The notes: a model not told the origin generated them from the letters alone. A DNA stretch of 64,000 nt from Pseudoalteromonas sp. S16_S37 (GCF_014694405.1 NZ_JAAUWV010000006.1:62001-126000); one strand, 5' to 3'; counted from the first letter of the stretch, positions 54,823 through 64,000 are shown. Made by a program: numbers and translations.

Positions 54823-55626
54823 GTGAATGACGTACCTGTGCAACAAAAACTACCGCTGGCTTTTTTAAATGGTGAAGCGGTGGTTGAAAAGCCAGAGGAT
54901 CTCTATATTCCGCCAGATGCGCTGGAAGTCATATTAGAGACCTTTGAAGGTCCGTTAGATTTGCTTTTATATCTGATTAAGCGTCATAAACTCGATATTC
55001 TACAGCTGCCTATTTTAAGCATTACCGAGCAATATGTTGCTTATGTTGAGTTGATGAAAGACTTACAACTGGAACTGGCTGGCGAATACTTGGTCATGGC
55101 TGCGCTGCTTGCACAAATAAAGTCGCGCATGTTGTTGCCTGTACATGAAGAGCTTGAGGAAGAAGAAGACCCAAGAGCGGAGCTTGTAAGGCGTTTGCAA
55201 GAGTACGAGCAGTTTAAATTAGCTGCAGAAAACTTAGATGTGATCCCGCGAGTCGGCCGTGATGTTTTTACTGCACATGCCTTGTTAGATGAATCAGCAG
55301 AGCCTGATGTGTTATTTCCAGATATCGATCTTAATGAGCTGGTACTGGCACTGGGTGATGTGATGGCAAGAGCAAAAATCTTCGAGCATCATCATATCAG
55401 CGCAGAGACGCTATCGACTCGTGAACGCATGAGTCAAATTCTCCAGTACTTATCTGAGCATTCAGGCGCGTGTGCATTTAACAAGCTGTTTAAAGTTGAA
55501 GAGGGGCGCAGTGGCGTGGTTGTTACCTTTATTGCAATGCTGGAACTTATCAAAGAGCAATTGATCACTTGCTTGCAAGTCGCGCCCAATAGTGAAATTT
55601 ATTTGAGTTTGCAGCTACAACAGTAG
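54823..55626 (+). CDS. scpA: Segregation and condensation protein A
   Basis: 267 residues with a GTG start 6 bp after yciO. The kleisin N-terminal domain has FEGPLDLLLYLIKRHKLDI and EYLVMAALLAQIKSRMLLP; an acidic linker EELEEEEDPRAEL follows, then a winged-helix C-terminal region. It bridges SMC heads together with ScpB in chromosome condensation. The first 35 or so residues are an extension before the conserved core, as in other gammaproteobacteria. Confidence 0.94.
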   Translation: MNDVPVQQKLPLAFLNGEAVVEKPEDLYIPPDALEVILETFEGPLDLLLYLIKRHKLDILQLPILSITEQYVAYVELMKDLQLELAGEYLVMAALLAQIKSRMLLPVHEELEEEEDPRAELVRRLQEYEQFKLAAENLDVIPRVGRDVFTAHALLDESAEPDVLFPDIDLNELVLALGDVMARAKIFEHHHISAETLSTRERMSQILQYLSEHSGACAFNKLFKVEEGRSGVVVTFIAMLELIKEQLITCLQVAPNSEIYLSLQLQQ

Positions 55627-55676
55627 CGCAACCTCTGTCATAATAGTCGTTTGTGTGTTGATGAGGCAGCAAGAGT

Positions 55677-56264
55677 ATGGCAACACGTCGAATTAGCGAT
55701 GAACAACTTGTTGAGCTAATAGAAGCAGCAATATTTGTTGCCGACAAACCGTTGTCAAAAAAGCGTTTGAAAGAAACGGTTCTGCAAGATATTGCCGTAT
55801 CGAATGTGCGCATAGACAAAGCCCTCAATAGTATTTTTGAGCATTATCAAACACGTGGAATTCGACTGGTGGAAGTTGCTACGGGTTTTAGATTTCAGGC
55901 CTGTGCAAGTTTAAGTCCTTGGCTTAGCAACCTATTTCAAGAAAAAGCACCCAAATATTCGCGAGCAACGTTAGAGACGCTCGCGTTGATAGCCTATCGC
56001 CAACCAATCACCCGCGGGGAGATTGAGCAGGTACGTGGTGTGACTGTGAGCTCTAATATTATGAAGAGCTTGCAAGAGCGTGAATGGATAAAAGTTGTGG
56101 GTTACAAAGAGGTGCCAGGAAAGCCTGCATTGTACGCAACTACAAAACAATTTTTAGATTATTTTTCTTTGTCTGGTCTAAATATGTTGCCTAAATTACC
56201 AGAGCAACACCGTGTAAAAATAGACCAGATGTTGAACGATCCTTCTGTGAGAGAACCATCTTAA
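55677..56264 (+). CDS. scpB: Segregation and condensation protein B
   Basis: 195 residues. Two winged helices include [18 protein letters not shown] near the N terminus and [29 protein letters not shown] in the middle, diagnostic of ScpB. It forms the SMC-ScpA-ScpB complex. It starts 50 bp after scpA, and its last base overlaps the first base of rluB (TAATG). Confidence 0.95.
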   Translation: MATRRISDEQLVELIEAAIFVADKPLSKKRLKETVLQDIAVSNVRIDKALNSIFEHYQTRGIRLVEVATGFRFQACASLSPWLSNLFQEKAPKYSRATLETLALIAYRQPITRGEIEQVRGVTVSSNIMKSLQEREWIKVVGYKEVPGKPALYATTKQFLDYFSLSGLNMLPKLPEQHRVKIDQMLNDPSVREPS

Positions 56265-57127
56265 TGAGTGAAAAGTTACAAAAAGTATTAGCCAGAGCCG
56301 GCGTGGGCTCACGCCGTGAAATGGAAAAATACATTGACGCAAACCGTGTTAGTGTCGACGGTAAAGTAGCAAGATTAGGCGACAGGGTTGAAGAGAATGC
56401 GGTAATACGTGTTGACGGTCATATTGTTAAAATCGAGCAACAAGAAGACAGAATTTGCCGTGTGATCATGTATCACAAACCAGAAGGTGAATTGTGTACA
56501 CGTAAAGACCCTGAAGGGCGTCGTACGGTATTCGATAGACTGCCACGCTTAGATGGAGATCGCTGGATAGCGATAGGTCGTCTTGATATTAATACCTCTG
56601 GATTATTACTGTTCACCAATGATGGTGAGTTAGCTAATCGCCTAATGCACCCTAAATATGAAGTAGAGCGTGAGTATTCTGCGCGTGTATTTGGTGATGT
56701 AACAAACGAGACTCTGAAAAACCTGACTAAAGGCGTTGAGTTGGATGACGGCCCAGCTAAGTTTTTAAAGATTAAGCCGATGGGTGGTGAGGGCATTAAC
56801 AAGTGGTTTAATGTCACACTAACGGAAGGTCGTAACCGCGAAGTACGTCGTTTATGGCAATCACAAGATGTTGAAGTATCACGCCTAATTCGTATTCGCT
56901 ATGGTAAATTAGAACTTAACAAGCGGCTGCCGCAAGGTGGTTGGGAAGAGCTTGAACTTGAAGATGTGAACTACCTGCGCAAATCGGTAAAATTGCGAAA
57001 TGAGACACAAACCAAGCTGTCGGTTATACCTGAAAAACGCAAAGATAAACGTGCGAAAATCAACCAAATTCGCAAAGCGGTTAAAAAGCATAATCAGCGT
57101 GTGCAAAAACCGAAAAAGCGTACATAG
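56264..57127 (+). CDS. rluB: 23S rRNA pseudouridine(2605) synthase
   Basis: 287 residues. An N-terminal S4 RNA-binding domain ([20 protein letters not shown]) precedes the catalytic domain with [19 protein letters not shown], where the Asp is the nucleophile, and [12 protein letters not shown] Lys/Arg-rich tail (about 250-287) is typical of RluB. It modifies U2605 of 23S rRNA. The gene order scpA-scpB-rluB near trp is conserved in gammaproteobacteria. A terminator follows. Confidence 0.95.
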   Translation: MSEKLQKVLARAGVGSRREMEKYIDANRVSVDGKVARLGDRVEENAVIRVDGHIVKIEQQEDRICRVIMYHKPEGELCTRKDPEGRRTVFDRLPRLDGDRWIAIGRLDINTSGLLLFTNDGELANRLMHPKYEVEREYSARVFGDVTNETLKNLTKGVELDDGPAKFLKIKPMGGEGINKWFNVTLTEGRNREVRRLWQSQDVEVSRLIRIRYGKLELNKRLPQGGWEELELEDVNYLRKSVKLRNETQTKLSVIPEKRKDKRAKINQIRKAVKKHNQRVQKPKKRT

Positions 57128-57147
57128 TCAAAGCGACTACTTATGGA

Positions 57148-57171
57148 AAAACCCGCTTAATGCGGGTTTTT
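57148..57171 (+). terminator. Rho-independent terminator after rluB
   Basis: AAAACCCGC/GCGGGTTTT with a 5-nt loop and a T run, 20 bp after the rluB stop. The minus-strand side also has a U tract, so it may serve both the rluB operon and the convergent amidohydrolase pseudogene. Confidence 0.85.
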
Positions 57172-57212
57172 TAGTTATACACTGACTAGTCTGTCAGTGT
57201 GTTAATTTGGCT

Positions 57213-58559
57213 TTATAGTTTGCTAAGGCTCAGATCATTTTGCACTACTATGTTGCCATTTTTTACTACCAGAGCTATCTGTTGAGTATTTAAAATATCT
57301 TCAACAGGGGATGTATTTAAGATAACAAAATTGGCATGATCTCCTTCATTAAAGCCACTTTTGATACCTAAAAAGTCTGCCGAATGTGTGGTTGCTGATG
57401 CAATAGCTTGCAGCGGTGATATACCCGCATCGGTCAAAAGCTTCATTTCTCTGTGCACAGAGTACCCTTGAATGGTATTCCAATTTCCGGCATCAGTGCC
57501 AACCAAGATCTTAACGTCAGCATCACTCATAGCTCTAATAGCGCCAAATATAACCTCATTTCTTTATTGGAAACTAATCTTACGGTCTTGGTATTTAGCA
57601 ATTAGCTCATTGGAGCGATAAGCAGAAATTAAAGTGTCAGGCACAAGTTGTGAAAGAAGCGGAGCGTTAAGTACTGAAGGGTCAAATAAATAGTTCACGA
57701 AATCTCTGTGAACGGTTAGCGTAGGTATAATTGCAACGTCAGAGTTTGCCATCAAACCTGCGATGTCTTTTGGTATTTCACCCCTTGGCACGTGAGTAAC
57801 TGCTGAAACGCCAACTTCGGCTGCATCTCTAATATCTTGCCAAGTTTTAATATGTGCAATGGTTTTTATGCCCAGTTTTTTAGACTCTTGAACTAACTGC
57901 GCAAACACGGCTTTAGAAATTGAAGGTTGGTCGTCGCTTGGTTGATAAACAATCTTAATAGCATCAGGTTTTTGCTTTGCTAGTTCCGCCATCTGCTTTT
58001 GTGCCTGTTCAACAGTACTGACAGTTCTTGTAGTAATGCCATACTCCGAGCAATGTCCTTTAGGAGCCGTAAAGCAAGTGAGGCTGGCGTAGATATCGGC
58101 ACCAATAAACTCGCCGTTTCGTTATCGAGTTCTTACATCAATCAGTGCAGTTTCATCTCCAAATAAGTCAACAAACCCTGTAACGCCGGCTTTTAATACT
58201 CTTTGTGAAACACCTTGAGTTCCGGGGGCATCGTTTTTTGCATTTGGTATAAAGTTACCAAATGAATGGGTATGCATATCTATGAGCCCCGGGATCCCCC
58301 ACTTATCTTGTAAGTCAACGACTTTGCCTGGAAAGTTATCCGACAAAGCATCAACATGAGCGATGACAATACCTTCTCTGATGATAACCGTTTTGTTCTC
58401 AAAACCTAGGCTTGGATTAAAAAACTGGCCGTTCACATAGGCGATATCTTGTTGAGAGTATTTATTTTGTGTGGTTTTTTGCTCCGCAGATACACAGCCA
58501 AGTAGAAGGGTTGTAAAAATGATGACAGCTAAAGATTTTATATTTATTAGCGAAAACAT
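57213..58559 (-). pseudogene. Amidohydrolase lipoprotein gene interrupted by two in-frame TAA codons
   Basis: Read through in a single frame, this encodes about 448 residues of a metal-dependent amidohydrolase. There is a lipoprotein signal (ATG at 58559 with GGAG 8-9 nt upstream; lipobox LLLGC), the metal motif IDMHTHSFG, then IKTIAHIKTW and VTHVPRGEIP (His), VGTDAGNW (Asp) and a C-terminal composite-domain part (GDHANFVILN). Two ochre stops interrupt it, at about 58122-58124 (after DVRTR) and 57564-57566 (after KISFQ). Flanking codons continue the homologous protein in the same frame on both sides, so these are nonsense changes, not frameshifts. Each could come from a single CAA-to-TAA change. 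No other damage is visible, which suggests recent inactivation. Sequence error or read-through are alternatives. Confidence 0.85.
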
Positions 58560-59271
58560 GCAGAAACTCCAGAAATCCATTCATGTTAAAACAGGTGTTG
58601 TTGTTATTGTTTTTAACCCACCCCTACTGTTGTCAAGGCTGAGCTGTTAGTTTGATGTCGCTACCCATAGAACATTGGCGGTACGTCTAACTTTCAAACA
58701 GCAGCATAAAGGTTTGTGCCAATTTTCACAATGGTTGTTTTGAAATCAGTGTGAGGAATATCTCAAATATATTCATATAGTTATTTATAGGCGGATAACC
58801 AAGCTTAGCCGTTATTGTCAGTAAAAGGAAAACATCATGTCAGTCCAATCGTGTTAGGCTTTCAAGCTGTGGCAAATAGTCATGTGTGATAATTAAGGTA
58901 CATTTTGCGGCAAAATTACGCGCCAGTCTTTAACCATGTCATTAAAAAAACCGCATTGTCGGTATGCTCGCTCGATAAACCCTTTTGCTCTCAGTTTCAT
59001 CGATGAGCGTTGGGCCTAAAGTGATTGCTGAATAAGATAAATAACAACATAAAGTCAATTCGCATGCGGTTACCAACATTAAAGGCCAACGCTACTAAGT
59101 GTGGTTAAGCGAACGATGATGACAATTATTTTATTATTAGGATGCTAATGTATTCTTGTTACAACTGTGGCTGAACATCTGTATTACAACACTTTGCTAA
59201 AGGTCATTCATAACGCAGATATTCAGCCTAGTTGACTCATGGAATTGAGTTTTCAGGAGTTTGACGAGTGA
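58560..59271. other. Gene-free stretch with an inverted repeat
   Basis: About 710 bp without a convincing gene. The longest minus-strand reading frame with any protein character is about 35 codons (around 58906-59015) and is unrecognised. An inverted repeat pairs 59006-59020 with 59078-59093 (AGCGTTGGGCCTAAA against TTAAAGGCCAACGCT, with minor mismatches). It may be a decayed gene or small-element remnant. I see no transposase. Confidence 0.5.
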
Positions 59272-61539
59272 TTACTCAGTAGTAGCTTGTTTAAAGTTCA
59301 TACATTCGCTGGTATGGCAAAATTTAAGCCCTTTTTGAGTTGCGTAGGCCAAAATCGCTTCAAGGTTTTCTGCTGTAATATACCAAACGTCGCCTTGAGC
59401 ACCAATTGCATGTGAAGCGAGGTATAAAGTTTCACCGCCCTTTAAGTTGTCAATAGCCTTTTTAACGCTATCAAAATTAAGTACATGAGAATCTACAGAA
59501 AAGCCGTAAATGATGGCTGAATCACTGCGCTCAGGTGTATACACCATGTTTTCCCACGCTGCGAATTTACGCACATGTTTAAAATGCTTCATCAGGGCAC
59601 TGTCAGTAGCGAGTGAATGAGCGCCATAAGGATATGCGAATGTGGTCACGTTAAAGCCATCTTCTTTCATCGCTCTAAGCTGAGATAGAACATCGTCTTC
59701 TAACCATTTTTCTAACCCGTGTTTTGCAGAATACAGTTCTGCGTTAACGTGGCGCGTACCATGGTGACCAATTTCATGACCTTGTTGAGCTAGATCTTTC
59801 ATCATTGCTTTATTTAAGTCGTGATAGAAGCTCGCATAGAAGGTGAATTTGACATTGTATTTTTCAAATAACCAAAGATGCTTGTGAAGCGTTGGTAGTG
59901 CACCGCCATCATCAAACGAAATATTTATTTGTTTAGGCCATACATTTGCCTGATTGTAGTGAAACTCATCAACCAATTGCTGTAAATCAGCAAATAAAAA
60001 CTTACCATCGGCAGAATTTAATAGTAACTCATCAAATGCCCATCGGTTAATCGCTTGATCTTGTCCATCTAATCCTTTTATTCCAATATCACTGAGTAAT
60101 TCAATACTTAACTTTGATTTGTCTTTAATTTTGAACAAGTCGCTTAATTGGCAAAATCTCTGCTGCAGATTTTGGGCTGTTAACAAGTCTTTAGTGGCTT
60201 TCAAATAACTGTGCATTGCTACGAGGTTTTGCTCATTAACACACTTAAAACCTGCGTCGGTAAAGTCTTCTAACTTCAGCGTATCAGCCTCTTTTTTACC
60301 TTGTACAGACAATATAGATTCTGACGCGGCATGAGCGGTGTTTTTGTACTCTAAGCCTTTAAAGTTCTGACATTCAGATGTTGTACAGAATTTGATGCCT
60401 TTTGACTTTGCATACGCAAGTATCTTTTCAAGATTCTCAGCAGTGATGTACCAGACATCGCCTTGAGCGCCAATTGAATGAGATGCTAAGTAGAGTGTTT
60501 CTCCACCTTTTAAGTTGTCGATGGCCTTTTTAACACTATCAAAATTAAGTACATGAGAATCTACAGAAAAGCCGTAAATAACGACTGAGTCGCCACGCTC
60601 AGGTGTATACTCCATGTTTTCCCATGCAGCGAATTTACGAATATGAGAAAACTCATTTTTTAATGCTCTATCCGTTGCTAGTGTGTTTGCACCATAAGGG
60701 TACGCAAAAGAAGTAACGTTGAAGCCGTCAGCCTTCATATTTCTTAACTGAGATAGCACATCATCTTCAAACCACTTTTCTAGTCCGTGCTGCGTTGAAT
60801 ATAACTCGGCATTAACGTGGCGCGTACCATGGTGACCGATCTCATGACCTTGCTTTACAAGCTCGATCATTTTCTGTTTATCTAAATCAGAATAAAAACT
60901 GGCGTAAAAAGTGAACTTGGCATCGTACTTCTCAAATAGCCATAAGTGATTATATAGAGATGGCAATGCGCCACCATCATCGAAAGAGAGATTAATCTGT
61001 TTAGGCCATACATTTGCCTGATTGTAGTGAAAGTCATCTACGAGTTTTTGCAGCTGAGCAAAATCAAAATGGCGTTCTGGAGCAGCACGTTTAACTTCTT
61101 CAAAAGCCCACTCGTTCAACTTTCCGTTAGCGTCAAAGAGTCTGCGAATACCTATATCTTGCAATCTTTTTGCGGTTAGCATGTCCATATTATTGAGCTG
61201 ATATAAAGAGACGACATCACACAACCTTTTTCTTAACAAAGATTCGTTTAAAACTTCTCCAGTCACACTGAGGTAACTATGAACCGCAGGTAGGCTTTCC
61301 TGTGATACACAATCAAAATCTGCTTCTTGAAATTGTGACAAGCTGATATTCAAGGCGTCAGGATTTCCTTGGCTAGAGATTATTTTAGTCACAGCCGAAC
61401 TTCTGCTGTCAGTAACAGTCACTTCTTCTTGCGCAGTGTTTTTTACCTCGCTTGAAGTATGTTCTTTGACCTTTTCATTGTCGCTTCCACAGCCCGAAAG
61501 CAGCATGATTATGATGCTAAAACAGATGCTTATTCTCAT
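59272..61539 (-). CDS. Lipoprotein with two tandem polysaccharide deacetylase (NodB-like) units
   Basis: 755 residues. The lipobox LLSGC near residue 17 indicates an outer- or inner-membrane lipoprotein. The rest is two copies of a unit of about 340 residues, offset by 356 codons. Each copy has an N-terminal helical part (LPAVHSYL or LVAMHSYL, FHYNQANVWPKQ) and a NodB-type catalytic part: SFDDGGALP (catalytic and metal Asp), GHEIGHHGTRHVN (metal His pair), FAYPYGA, and SVDSHVLNFD with ASHSIGAQGD or ASHAIGAQGD. Both copies keep the metal ligands, so both could be active. Family members remove N- or O-acetyl groups from surface polysaccharides or peptidoglycan. The two copies share long identical DNA runs. 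It is a single gene with long non-coding flanks. Confidence 0.9.
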   Translation of the reverse strand: MRISICFSIIIMLLSGCGSDNEKVKEHTSSEVKNTAQEEVTVTDSRSSAVTKIISSQGNPDALNISLSQFQEADFDCVSQESLPAVHSYLSVTGEVLNESLLRKRLCDVVSLYQLNNMDMLTAKRLQDIGIRRLFDANGKLNEWAFEEVKRAAPERHFDFAQLQKLVDDFHYNQANVWPKQINLSFDDGGALPSLYNHLWLFEKYDAKFTFYASFYSDLDKQKMIELVKQGHEIGHHGTRHVNAELYSTQHGLEKWFEDDVLSQLRNMKADGFNVTSFAYPYGANTLATDRALKNEFSHIRKFAAWENMEYTPERGDSVVIYGFSVDSHVLNFDSVKKAIDNLKGGETLYLASHSIGAQGDVWYITAENLEKILAYAKSKGIKFCTTSECQNFKGLEYKNTAHAASESILSVQGKKEADTLKLEDFTDAGFKCVNEQNLVAMHSYLKATKDLLTAQNLQQRFCQLSDLFKIKDKSKLSIELLSDIGIKGLDGQDQAINRWAFDELLLNSADGKFLFADLQQLVDEFHYNQANVWPKQINISFDDGGALPTLHKHLWLFEKYNVKFTFYASFYHDLNKAMMKDLAQQGHEIGHHGTRHVNAELYSAKHGLEKWLEDDVLSQLRAMKEDGFNVTTFAYPYGAHSLATDSALMKHFKHVRKFAAWENMVYTPERSDSAIIYGFSVDSHVLNFDSVKKAIDNLKGGETLYLASHAIGAQGDVWYITAENLEAILAYATQKGLKFCHTSECMNFKQATTE

Positions 61540-62083
61540 ATTGTGTCCCTGATATAATACAAAACTAGCGGAAGTTACATGCTTTTATGTTTGGAGTCAA
61601 TAAGGGGATAAATGCTTAACATCTTGATAATGTTGTGTTTTTATTTTGTTCTCACCGTGGAAACAAGTGGGTGGATTTTCTTTTTTTTGTAAGATAAAAA
61701 ATGCTTTTAGTATTAATTTGTTTTTTCGGTCATATACCTAGCTTCAAGTTGCTGAAAAGTTTTAAAGGCTAGCAAAATGCGTCGTTAGAAAGCGTTAAAT
61801 TGTGCGCGACTTCAGATTGCAATGTAGAGTTGTTAGTTTGGATCGCAAAGACAGTGATTACTCATAGTTAAGAAGTTTCACTGTAATGTTTTGAACTGCT
61901 TTTGCATAATATAAAGTGTCTTAATTGGTTGAGAGTAGTACGTGCAATAGACAATATAGGTTGAGTTCGTACCATATTGAGAGTTTTTAATGTGACATTT
62001 TAATATTTCTCTAATATGGTATTAGTGGACGATGGCCACACGGTGGTAAGTACATCGATTATTGACTTCAAGGAGTATGGATT
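61540..62083. other. Non-coding stretch between divergent genes
   Basis: A 544-bp AT-rich gap between the deacetylase gene and the TerB-like gene, which diverge from it. It should contain both promoters. I see no ORF, hairpin with a U tract, or known operator that I can support. Confidence 0.5.
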
Positions 62084-62476
62084 ATGAAATTTGAGCAGTT
62101 GCTTGACCACTTCGATAGTGGCATATGTGTAGAACAGTTGCAAAAAGAGTCATTACTGGATTTGGCACTTTTGTTTGTGGCTGTTGATGGCAGCGTTTGT
62201 GATGCTGAACTAAATGTAGTGAAAGAATGGGCCACCACGCTTAATTGGAACTCTGCGGTTAGCATGGATAACTATATTGCTGATATGACTGGCAAGTGTA
62301 TACACGCCGTTAAAACCGCTGATATCGAGGCATTCATTAAGCATCGCATGAAGTATATTGTGGATCAGCCTATGCGTGAGTTAGCGTTAAAAATAGCGCA
62401 AGAGGTGATAGAAGCTGATGGCAATCTTGATAGCAAAGAAAAGTCCGCGATTGAATTTTTAGAGACACAAGTTTGA
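62084..62476 (+). CDS. TerB-like protein
   Basis: 130 residues, acidic and helical. The core LLDLALLFVAVDGSVCDAELNVVKEW and a second half IAQEVIEADGNLDSKEKSAIEFL match the TerB/DjlA-N helical repeat, which has paired acidic loops (DGSVCDAE, DGNLDSKE) thought to bind metal. The ATG has AAGGAG about 8 nt upstream. Tellurite-resistance naming does not imply that function here, as no other ter genes are present. Confidence 0.85.
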   Translation: MKFEQLLDHFDSGICVEQLQKESLLDLALLFVAVDGSVCDAELNVVKEWATTLNWNSAVSMDNYIADMTGKCIHAVKTADIEAFIKHRMKYIVDQPMRELALKIAQEVIEADGNLDSKEKSAIEFLETQV

Positions 62477-62509
62477 TTGCGTATTTATCGTCAGCGTTTT
62501 TGACCCCAG

Positions 62510-62830
62510 TTAGTCGTTGTAAAACACTGCAAGCCAAATGGTTGCTTGCTCTGTGGATGTATGGCTCACACGATGCTTGGTGTGGGCAGGAATAGTAAGG
62601 TAGTCGCCTTGCTCTAGTGTATATTTCTGCCCATTGCTAAATTCAACTGTGCCGCTGCCTGCTAATACCATTACCCATTCATGTTCATCTTGGTCATACC
62701 AAAACGCTTCATCAGATGTTTGGCCATAAGAGACTATCCGTTCAATTCGAACATTTTTACTGGTAATTAAATCCTCAAAGTGCTCTTGGCTTTTGTCATT
62801 GGGAAGAGCTGAAAATAGGTTGCTTTTCAT
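62510..62830 (-). CDS. Small cupin-domain protein
   Basis: 106 residues forming a single cupin barrel. Motif 1 is HEWVMVLAGSGTVEFSNG with a short His-Glu pair, and motif 2 is GDYLTIPAHTKHRVSHTS with a metal His. Small cupins of this kind are seen in sugar isomerase-like and regulatory proteins. The substrate is unknown. It is convergent with the TerB-like gene and divergent from metA. Confidence 0.85.
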   Translation of the reverse strand: MKSNLFSALPNDKSQEHFEDLITSKNVRIERIVSYGQTSDEAFWYDQDEHEWVMVLAGSGTVEFSNGQKYTLEQGDYLTIPAHTKHRVSHTSTEQATIWLAVFYND

Positions 62831-62914
62831 TTTTGCGATCCGTAAGTGGCAAGACTTGATATGGATGGTAATGAGTACGCAATGAGAGTTAAAGAGTTAG
62901 TTGTAAAAATATTT

Positions 62915-62938
62915 AGACGTCTAAACATCTAGAGGTTG
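62915..62938 (+). promoter_or_regulatory. MetJ-box-like operator upstream of metA
   Basis: Three contiguous 8-bp units: AGACGTCT (perfect met box), AAACATCT (6 of 8) and AGAGGTTG (5 of 8). MetJ binds tandem met boxes with S-adenosylmethionine as corepressor. The site lies about 56-79 bp before metA, where repression would be expected. Confidence 0.8.
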
Positions 62939-62993
62939 ATATTTTTAAGATTCCATTCATAATGTCAGCTAAACCTAAATTAGGGAGTGAAGT

Positions 62994-63941
62994 ATGCCAA
63001 TTACAGTAAAAGATGAATTGCCAGCAATTGTGCGCCTGCGTCAAGAAAACGTGTTTGTTATGCCGCAAAGTCGTGCAAAAACCCAAGAGATCCGTCCAAT
63101 GCGTTTGGCAATCTTGAATTTGATGCCAAACAAGGTTGAAACTGAGGTGCAATTTATCCGCTTATTGGCAAACTCTCCGTTACAGGTAAACGTTGACTTG
63201 TTACGTCTTGATACCCATCGTAGCTCGGATAACTCTGAACAGCATTTAGATATGTTTTATCGTTATTTTTCAGATGTAAAAGAGCAAAACTATGATGCGT
63301 TGATAATCACAGGCGCGCCATTGGCACACCTTGAGTATGATGACGTAATTTATTGGCGTGAGTTACAAGCGTTTTTTGACTGGGCAGAGCACCATGTGAC
63401 TTCAACGCTATTTTCTTGTTGGGCGGCACATGCGGGGCTATTTCATCATCACGGTTTAAAGCGAGAGCTACGAAAAGAAAAGCTTTGTGGCGTATTTAAG
63501 CATCAGTGCTATTTTGAACATGGTGCTTTAACACGTGGCTTTGATGATGAGTTTTTAGTACCTCATTCTCGCTATGGTCATATTGACCCTCAACAAATAG
63601 CAAAGAATAAGGAGCTGGTGATTTTAGCGGGCTCTGAAGAGGTAGGGGCGTACTTAATTAAAAATGTTTCTGGTAGCCAAGTGTATATCACAGGTCACCC
63701 AGAGTACGATGCAGACACGTTACTTAAAGAGTATCAGCGCGACATTGCTAACAGTGATGACGCCCCAAAACCACATAACTATTTTCCAAACGACGACGCA
63801 TCGCAAAAGCCAGCAAAAACGTGGCAAAGCCATGCCTTTTTGTTATTCTCCAATTGGTTAAACTACTATGTTTACCAAACAACGCCATACGATATTAACC
63901 TCGTTAGCCAAGATGTAAGGACTAACAACTATGCCGAATAA
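62994..63941 (+). CDS. metA: Homoserine O-succinyltransferase
   Basis: 315 residues, full family length. It acylates homoserine in the first committed step of methionine synthesis. Visible marks are MPITVKDELPAIVRLRQENVF at the start, LNLMPNKVETEVQ, TGAPLAHLEYDDV, the nucleophile Cys in FSCWAAHAG (about 142), and the catalytic His and Glu in ITGHPEYDADTL (about 235-237). Whether it uses succinyl- or acetyl-CoA cannot be told reliably by eye. It overlaps the start of metH by 11 bp and is preceded by a MetJ-box-like operator. Confidence 0.96.
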   Translation: MPITVKDELPAIVRLRQENVFVMPQSRAKTQEIRPMRLAILNLMPNKVETEVQFIRLLANSPLQVNVDLLRLDTHRSSDNSEQHLDMFYRYFSDVKEQNYDALIITGAPLAHLEYDDVIYWRELQAFFDWAEHHVTSTLFSCWAAHAGLFHHHGLKRELRKEKLCGVFKHQCYFEHGALTRGFDDEFLVPHSRYGHIDPQQIAKNKELVILAGSEEVGAYLIKNVSGSQVYITGHPEYDADTLLKEYQRDIANSDDAPKPHNYFPNDDASQKPAKTWQSHAFLLFSNWLNYYVYQTTPYDINLVSQDVRTNNYAE

Positions 63942-64000
63942 ACGCGCCGCCTTGACTGAGGCACTAAAGCAACGCATTTTAATTTTGGATGGTGCTATGG
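63931..64000 (+). CDS. metH: Methionine synthase (cobalamin-dependent), 5' end only
   Basis: The ATG at 63931 lies within the last codons of metA. The 23 visible residues begin MPNKRAALTEALKQRILILD and end in GAM, matching the N terminus of the MetH homocysteine-binding barrel. The rest lies outside the window. Co-location with metA under the met box suggests a methionine operon. Confidence 0.85.
   Translation, partial: MPNKRAALTEALKQRILILDGAM

Noticed and set aside
57540..58130. Frameshifts splitting the amidohydrolase gene into three genes
   Set aside because: All three pieces are in the same frame (coordinate differences are multiples of 3), so the breaks are in-frame stop codons.
58906..59015. 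A minus-strand ORF of about 35 codons
   Set aside because: Short, unrecognised, no ribosome site, and expected by chance in 700 bp.
58850..59093. Integron attC-like signals (GTTAGGC, GTTGGGC, GGCCAAC) in the gene-free stretch
   Set aside because: The core-site order and orientation do not form a proper RYYYAAC to GTTRRRY attC pair, and no integrase or cassette is near.
1..64000. CRISPR arrays, tRNA or rRNA genes, insertion sequences
   Set aside because: No regularly spaced repeats, cloverleaf-like sequences, rRNA segments or transposase genes were seen.

Overview
The window reads as chromosomal DNA of a low-GC marine gammaproteobacterium, most likely Pseudoalteromonas or a close relative. 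This is inferred from protein style and from the enterobacterial-like trp neighbourhood (rnm/yciV, yciO, scpA, scpB, rluB on one side; yciI, yciB and HU on the other). No database search was possible.

Layout. Positions 181-2588 hold two secreted or membrane-attached proteins, one hypothetical and one a lipase-like hydrolase. Positions 2667-33811 on the minus strand are a single tightly packed biosynthetic operon, transcribed from 33.8 kb down to 2.7 kb. It encodes a free-standing TauD/SyrP-like aspartate hydroxylase, a fatty acyl-AMP ligase fused to an acyl carrier domain, four NRPS proteins (1638, 2797, about 3073 and 1298 aa) and a SyrD/PvdE-type ABC exporter. A TonB-dependent siderophore receptor and a PepSY membrane protein diverge from it at 34.3-37.8 kb. 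The 520-bp divergent intergenic region carries Fur-box-like palindromes. The predicted product is an acylated peptide siderophore. By manual reading of the adenylation pockets the order is acyl, Asp (epimerised), a basic diamino acid, a module without an A domain, a Ser-like residue, Asp, Gly, Asp, then thioesterase release. Three Asp modules and two Asp hydroxylases, with no catechol or hydroxamate genes in view, suggest a chelator built on beta-hydroxyaspartate.

Positions 37.8-46.4 kb are housekeeping or stress genes: a sugar-nucleotide-epimerase-like protein, an AI-2E family permease, a PepSY/response-regulator/sensor-kinase operon, YciI, an NSS transporter, a CPBP protease, YciB and HU. 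Positions 46.4-53.2 kb are a full trp operon, trpE-G-D-CF-B-A, on the minus strand. It is preceded by two consecutive attenuators, each with its own short leader peptide containing three adjacent Trp codons.

Positions 53.3-57.1 kb are rnm, yciO, scpA, scpB and rluB. An amidohydrolase lipoprotein gene interrupted by two in-frame TAA codons follows at 57.2-58.6 kb. A lipoprotein with a tandemly duplicated polysaccharide-deacetylase unit lies at 59.3-61.5 kb. The window closes with a TerB-like protein, a cupin, and a MetJ-box-controlled metA overlapping the first codons of metH.
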